Shown in pieces: positions 60,001 to 64,000 of a DNA stretch of 64,000 bases (its first letter is position 1; each line of letters starts with the position of its first letter). Source of the DNA: Lasioglossum baleicum (taxonomy: Eukaryota > Arthropoda > Insecta > Hymenoptera > Halictidae); contig NC_134944.1 in NCBI RefSeq assembly GCF_051020765.1, forward strand, positions 806,001 through 870,000, in the 5' to 3' direction. A program made the translations under genes and the position numbers. Below the pieces are notes generated by a model. It did no database searches. It was not told where the DNA came from and saw only the letters and a program-made list of their open reading frames with translations.

Positions 60001-63000
60001 GATACACCCATCACCGCCTTCCATTATTGCTCCACGACACCCCGTAGTGCGGCGTGTGTTACACCGGAAAATATTTTCAGTGCTTTTGTCTTTATTAGTA
60101 CTTAGTAATGGCCGTCCTCTCCCATTTAGCCAGGGAGGCGTCCAGGCTGCAACTCCTGTCCTCTCCTGAGCTGCCGGGCGTCCGATAGCATTGCTTCGTA
60201 CTCTCCCTTTCCCGTTCCTCGACTGAGCTGAAGCATTTCTTGCTTCATTTTTTCGTGGTTAGTTGTGTGCATTCGTTCCGGATGATTGTGATCGTGTAAT
60301 AATTTGATACACCCATCATCGATTTCCATGATTGCCCCACGACACCCCGTAGTGCGGCGTGTGTTACACCGGAAAATATTTTCAGTGCTTTTGTCTTTAT
60401 TAGTACTTAGTAATGGCCGTCCTCTCCCATTTAGCCAGGGAGGCGTCCAGGCTGCAACTCCTGTCCTCTCCTGAGCTGCCGGGCGTCCGATAGCATTGCT
60501 TCGTACTCTCCCTTTCCCGTTCCTCGACTGAGCTGAAGCATTTCTTGCTTCATTTTTTCGTGGTCAGTTGTGTGCATTCGTTCCGGATGATTGTGATCGT
60601 GTAATAATTTGATACACCCATCACCGACTTCCATGATTGCCCCACGACACGCCGTAGTGCGGCGTGTGTTACACCGGAAAATATTTTCGATGCTTTTGTC
60701 TTTATTACTACTTAGTAATGGCCGTCCTCTCCCATTTAGTCGGGGAGGCGTCCAGGTGCAACCCCTGTCCTCTCCTGAGCTGCCGGGCGTCCGATAGCAT
60801 TGCTTCGTACTCTCCCTTTCCCGTTCCTCGACTGAGCTGAAGCATTTCTTGCTTCATTTTTTCGTGGTCAGTTGTGTGCATTCGTTCCGGATGATTGTGA
60901 TCGTGTAATAATTTGATACACCCATCACCGCCTTCCATTATTGCTCCACGACACCCCGTAGTGCGGCGTGTGTTACACCGGAAAATATTTTCAGTGCTTT
61001 TGTCTTTATTAGTACTTAGTAATGGCCGTCCTCTCCCATTTAGCCAGGGAGGCGTCCAGGCTGCAACTCCTGTCCTCTCCTGAGCTGCCGGGCGTCCGAT
61101 AGCATTGCTTCGTACTCTCCCTTTCCCGTTCCTCGACTGAGCTGAAGCATTTCTTGCTTCATTTTTTCGTGGTTAGTTGTGTGCATTCGTTCCGGATGAT
61201 TGTGATCGTGTAATAATTTGATACACCCATCATCGATTTCCATGATTGCCCCACGACACCCCGTAGTGCGGCGTGTGTTACACCGTAAAATATTTTCAGT
61301 GCTTTTGTCTTTATTAGTACTTAGTAATGGCCGTCCTCTCCCATTTAGCCAGGGAGGCGTCCAGGCTGCAACTCCTGTCCTCTCCTGAGCTGCCGGGCGT
61401 CCGATAGCATTGCTTCGTACTCTCCCTTTCCCGTTCCTCGACTGAGCTGAAGCATTTCTTGCTTCATTTTTTCGTGGTCAGTTGTGTGCATTCGTTCCGG
61501 ATGATTGTGATCGTGTAATAATTTGATACACCCATCACCGACTTCCATGATTGCCCCACGACACGCCGTAGTGCGGCGTGTGTTACACTGGAAAATATTT
61601 TCGATGCTTTTGTCTTTATTACTACTTAGTAATGGCCGTCCTCTCCCATTTAGTCGGGGAGGCGTCCAGGTGCAACCCCTGTCCTCTCCTGAGCTGCTGG
61701 GCGTCCGATAGCATTGCTTCGTACTCTCCCTTTCCCGTTCCTCGACTGAGCTGAAGCATTTCTTGCTTCATTTTTTCGTGGTCAGTTGTGTGCATTCGTT
61801 CCGGATGATTGTGACCGTGTAATAATTTGATACACCCATCACCGCCTTCCATTATTGCTCCACGACACCCCGTATTGCGACGTGTGTTACAGCGGAAAAT
61901 ATTTTCGGTGCTTTTGTCTTTATTAGTAATGGGCAATGGCCGTCCTCTCCCATTTATCCAGAGAGGCGTCCAGGCTGCAACTCCTGTCCTCTCCTGAGCT
62001 GCCGGGCGTCCGATAGCATTGCTTCGTACTCTCCCTTTCCCGTTTCTCGACTAAGCTGAAGCATTTCTTGCTTCATTTTTTCGTGCTCAGTTGTGTGCAT
62101 TCGTTCCGGATGATTGTGATCGTGTAATAATTTGATACACCCATCATCGATTTCCATTATTGCTCCACGACACCCCGTATTGCGACGTGTGTTACAGCGG
62201 AAAATATTTTCGGTGCTTTTGTCTTTATTAGTAATGAGTAATGGCCGTCCTCTCCCATTTATCCAGAGAGGAGTCCAGGCTGCAACTCCTGTCCTCTCCT
62301 GAGCTGCCGGGCGTCCGCTAGCATTGCTTCGTACTCTCCCTAACCTATGGGCGGCCGTGTTCTTACCTCGTCCTCTCCCACAGGCGCAGCAAAAATGCTC
62401 TGCGACAGCCTACCGGCATTTACACCAATCGTTGCTAACCCCTAACAAGGCGTTTTAGGGATTTTAGAAGTTTCGGCACGATTCTTGTCTTAATCTCAGG
62501 ATACTGCCGAAGTGGATTCGCGCCCTGGGGTTGTCTCGTTCCTCGAGAAATGTTTGAAAACCTTCTTTCTACAAACATCGTCGAATATTTTCTTGAATGG
62601 TAACGCCGTTTCTTGACTAAGCTGAAGCATTTCCTGCTTCATTTTTTCGTGGTTAGTTGTGTGCATTCGTTCCGGATGATTGTGATCGTGTAATAATTTG
62701 ATACACCCATCATCGATTTCCATGATTGCCCCACGACACCCCGTAGTGCGGCGTGTGTTACACCGGAAAATATTTTCAGTGCTTTTGTCTTTATTAGTAC
62801 TTAGTAATGGCCGTCCTCTCCCATTTAGCCAGGGAGGCGTCCAGGCTGCAACTCCTGTCCTCTCCTGAGCTGCCGGGCGTCCGATAGCATTGCTTCGTAC
62901 TCTCCCTTTCCCGTTCCTCGACTGAGCTGAAGCATTTCTTGCTTCATTTTTTCGTGGTCAGTTGTGTGCATTCGTTCCGGATGATTGTGATCGTGTAATA

Positions 63001-64000
63001 ATTTGATACACCCATCACCGACTTCCATGATTGCCCCACGACACGCCGTAGTGCGGCGTGTGTTACACCGGAAAATATTTTCGATGCTTTTGTCTTTATT
63101 ACTACTTAGTAATGGCCGTCCTCTCCCATTTAGTCGGGGAGGCGTCCAGGTGCAACCCCTGTCCTCTCCTGAGCTGCCGGGCGTCCGATAGCATTGCTTC
63201 GTACTCTCACTTTCCCGTTCCTCGACTGAGCTGAAGCATTTCTTGCTTCATTTTTTCGTGGTCAGTTGTGTGCATTCGTTCCGGATGATTGTAACCGTGT
63301 AATAATTTGATACACCCATCACCGCCTTCCATTATTGCTCCACGACACCCCGCATTGCGACGTGTGTTACAGCGGAAAATATTTTCGGTGCTTTTGTCTT
63401 TATTAGTAATGGGCAATGGCCGTCCTCTCCCATTTATCCAGAGAGGCGTCCAGGCTGCAACTCCTGTCCTCTCCTGAGCTGCCGGGCGTCCGATAGCATT
63501 GCTTCGTACTCTCCCTTTCCCGTTTCTCGACTAAGCTGAAGCATTTCTTGCTTCATTTTTTCGTGCTCAGTTGTGAGCATTCGTTCCGGATGATTGTGAT
63601 CGTGTAATAATTTGATACACCCATCACCGACTTCCATGATTGCCCCACGACACCCCGTAGTGCGGCGTGTGTTACACCGGAAAGTATTTTCGATGCTTTT
63701 GTCTTTATTACTACTTAGTAATGGCCGTCCTCTCCCATTTAGTCGGGGAGGCGTCCAGGTGCAACCCCTGTCCTCTCCTGAGCTGCCGGGCGTCCGATAG
63801 CATTGCTTCGTACTCTCCCTTTCCCGTTCCTCGACTGAGCTGAAGCATTTCTTGCTTCATTTTTTCGTGGTCAGTTGTGTGCATTCGTTCCGGATGATTG
63901 TGATCGTGTAATAATTTGATACACCCATCACCGCCTTCCATTATTGCTCCACGACACCCCGTATTGCGACGTGTGTTACAGCGGAAAATATTTTCGGTGC

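Larger units (their letters stand above)
28386..64000 (-). repeat. FLYWCH-derived tandem satellite, about 102 monomers, open at the right edge
   Basis: The spacing of the conserved TTCCAT site (minus-strand Met-Glu) gives monomers of 305 or 304 bp, with 18 long monomers of 566 bp. I count about 102 in 35.6 kb, all in the same orientation. On the minus strand each encodes the C-terminal half of a FLYWCH zinc finger: GRGRPLL-TNKDKSTENIF, then RCNTRR-TGC (C-x7-C), then KLLHDHNHPE (H-x-H), then a charged helix MKQEMLQLS. Monomer lengths are not multiples of three and stops close every frame, so no poly-FLYWCH protein can be read across units without splicing. FLYWCH domains occur in chromatin proteins and in Mutator-like transposases. 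Which source gave rise to this array is unknown. Confidence 0.9.

Noticed and set aside
28386..64000. CRISPR array
   Set aside because: The repeats are long, contiguous and coding-derived, with no short repeat and unique-spacer pattern.

Overview
The window is eukaryotic, insect nuclear DNA. A hymenopteran (ant or wasp) is my best guess, by inference from the repeat repertoire: hAT elements with long inverted arms, a Tc1/mariner-type transposase tail and FLYWCH-derived repeats. No bacterial operon, rRNA gene or CRISPR array is visible. Genes have spliceosomal introns and are AT-rich.

Layout. (1) 1-2068: repeat-like DNA with no gene, including a cluster of short perfect hairpins at 94-583. 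(2) 2069-18596: a nest of hAT-type elements, several with about 1-kb inverted arms. Their order can be read from six exact 8-bp target-site duplications. The outermost element A was split by E (5165-12015) and F (12825-18559). E contains B (8686-11814). F contains D (13076-18543), which contains C (15089-18379). Two MITEs of about 340 bp (12056-12398, 12456-12795) sit between. D still carries a broken hAT transposase C-terminus. (3) 18597-24312: the most interesting gene. A 25-nt coding exon (18983-19007) splices in frame to a 4.3-kb exon (19365-23677). The product of about 1445 residues has a nuclear-localisation-like N-terminus, two copies of a degenerate PD-(D/E)XK-like module, and exactly sixteen 46-residue helical repeats that resemble TALE-like or mTERF-like repeats. 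Past the stop codon lies a decayed coding extension, so the gene was once longer. (4) 24427-25361, minus strand: an intact four-exon THAP zinc-finger gene. (5) 25895-27577: a second copy of the repeat gene with the same microexon and intron. It is cut off inside the first module and lacks the TATA box of copy 1. (6) 27546-28385: transposon debris. (7) 28386-64000, running off the end: about 102 tandem copies of a FLYWCH zinc-finger-coding segment (304/305-bp and 566-bp monomers) in nested higher-order repeats.

How the parts relate. The two copies of the repeat gene flank the THAP gene, and copy 2 is head-to-head with it. Both copies lie against hAT termini, so transposon-mediated duplication and truncation is plausible. 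The PD-(D/E)XK-like module and a downstream motif (VEIDGKRVAITR, about 24243-24278) recall, from memory, a family of large multidomain proteins shared by arthropods and their Rickettsiales symbionts. Function, origin and expression cannot be settled from sequence alone.
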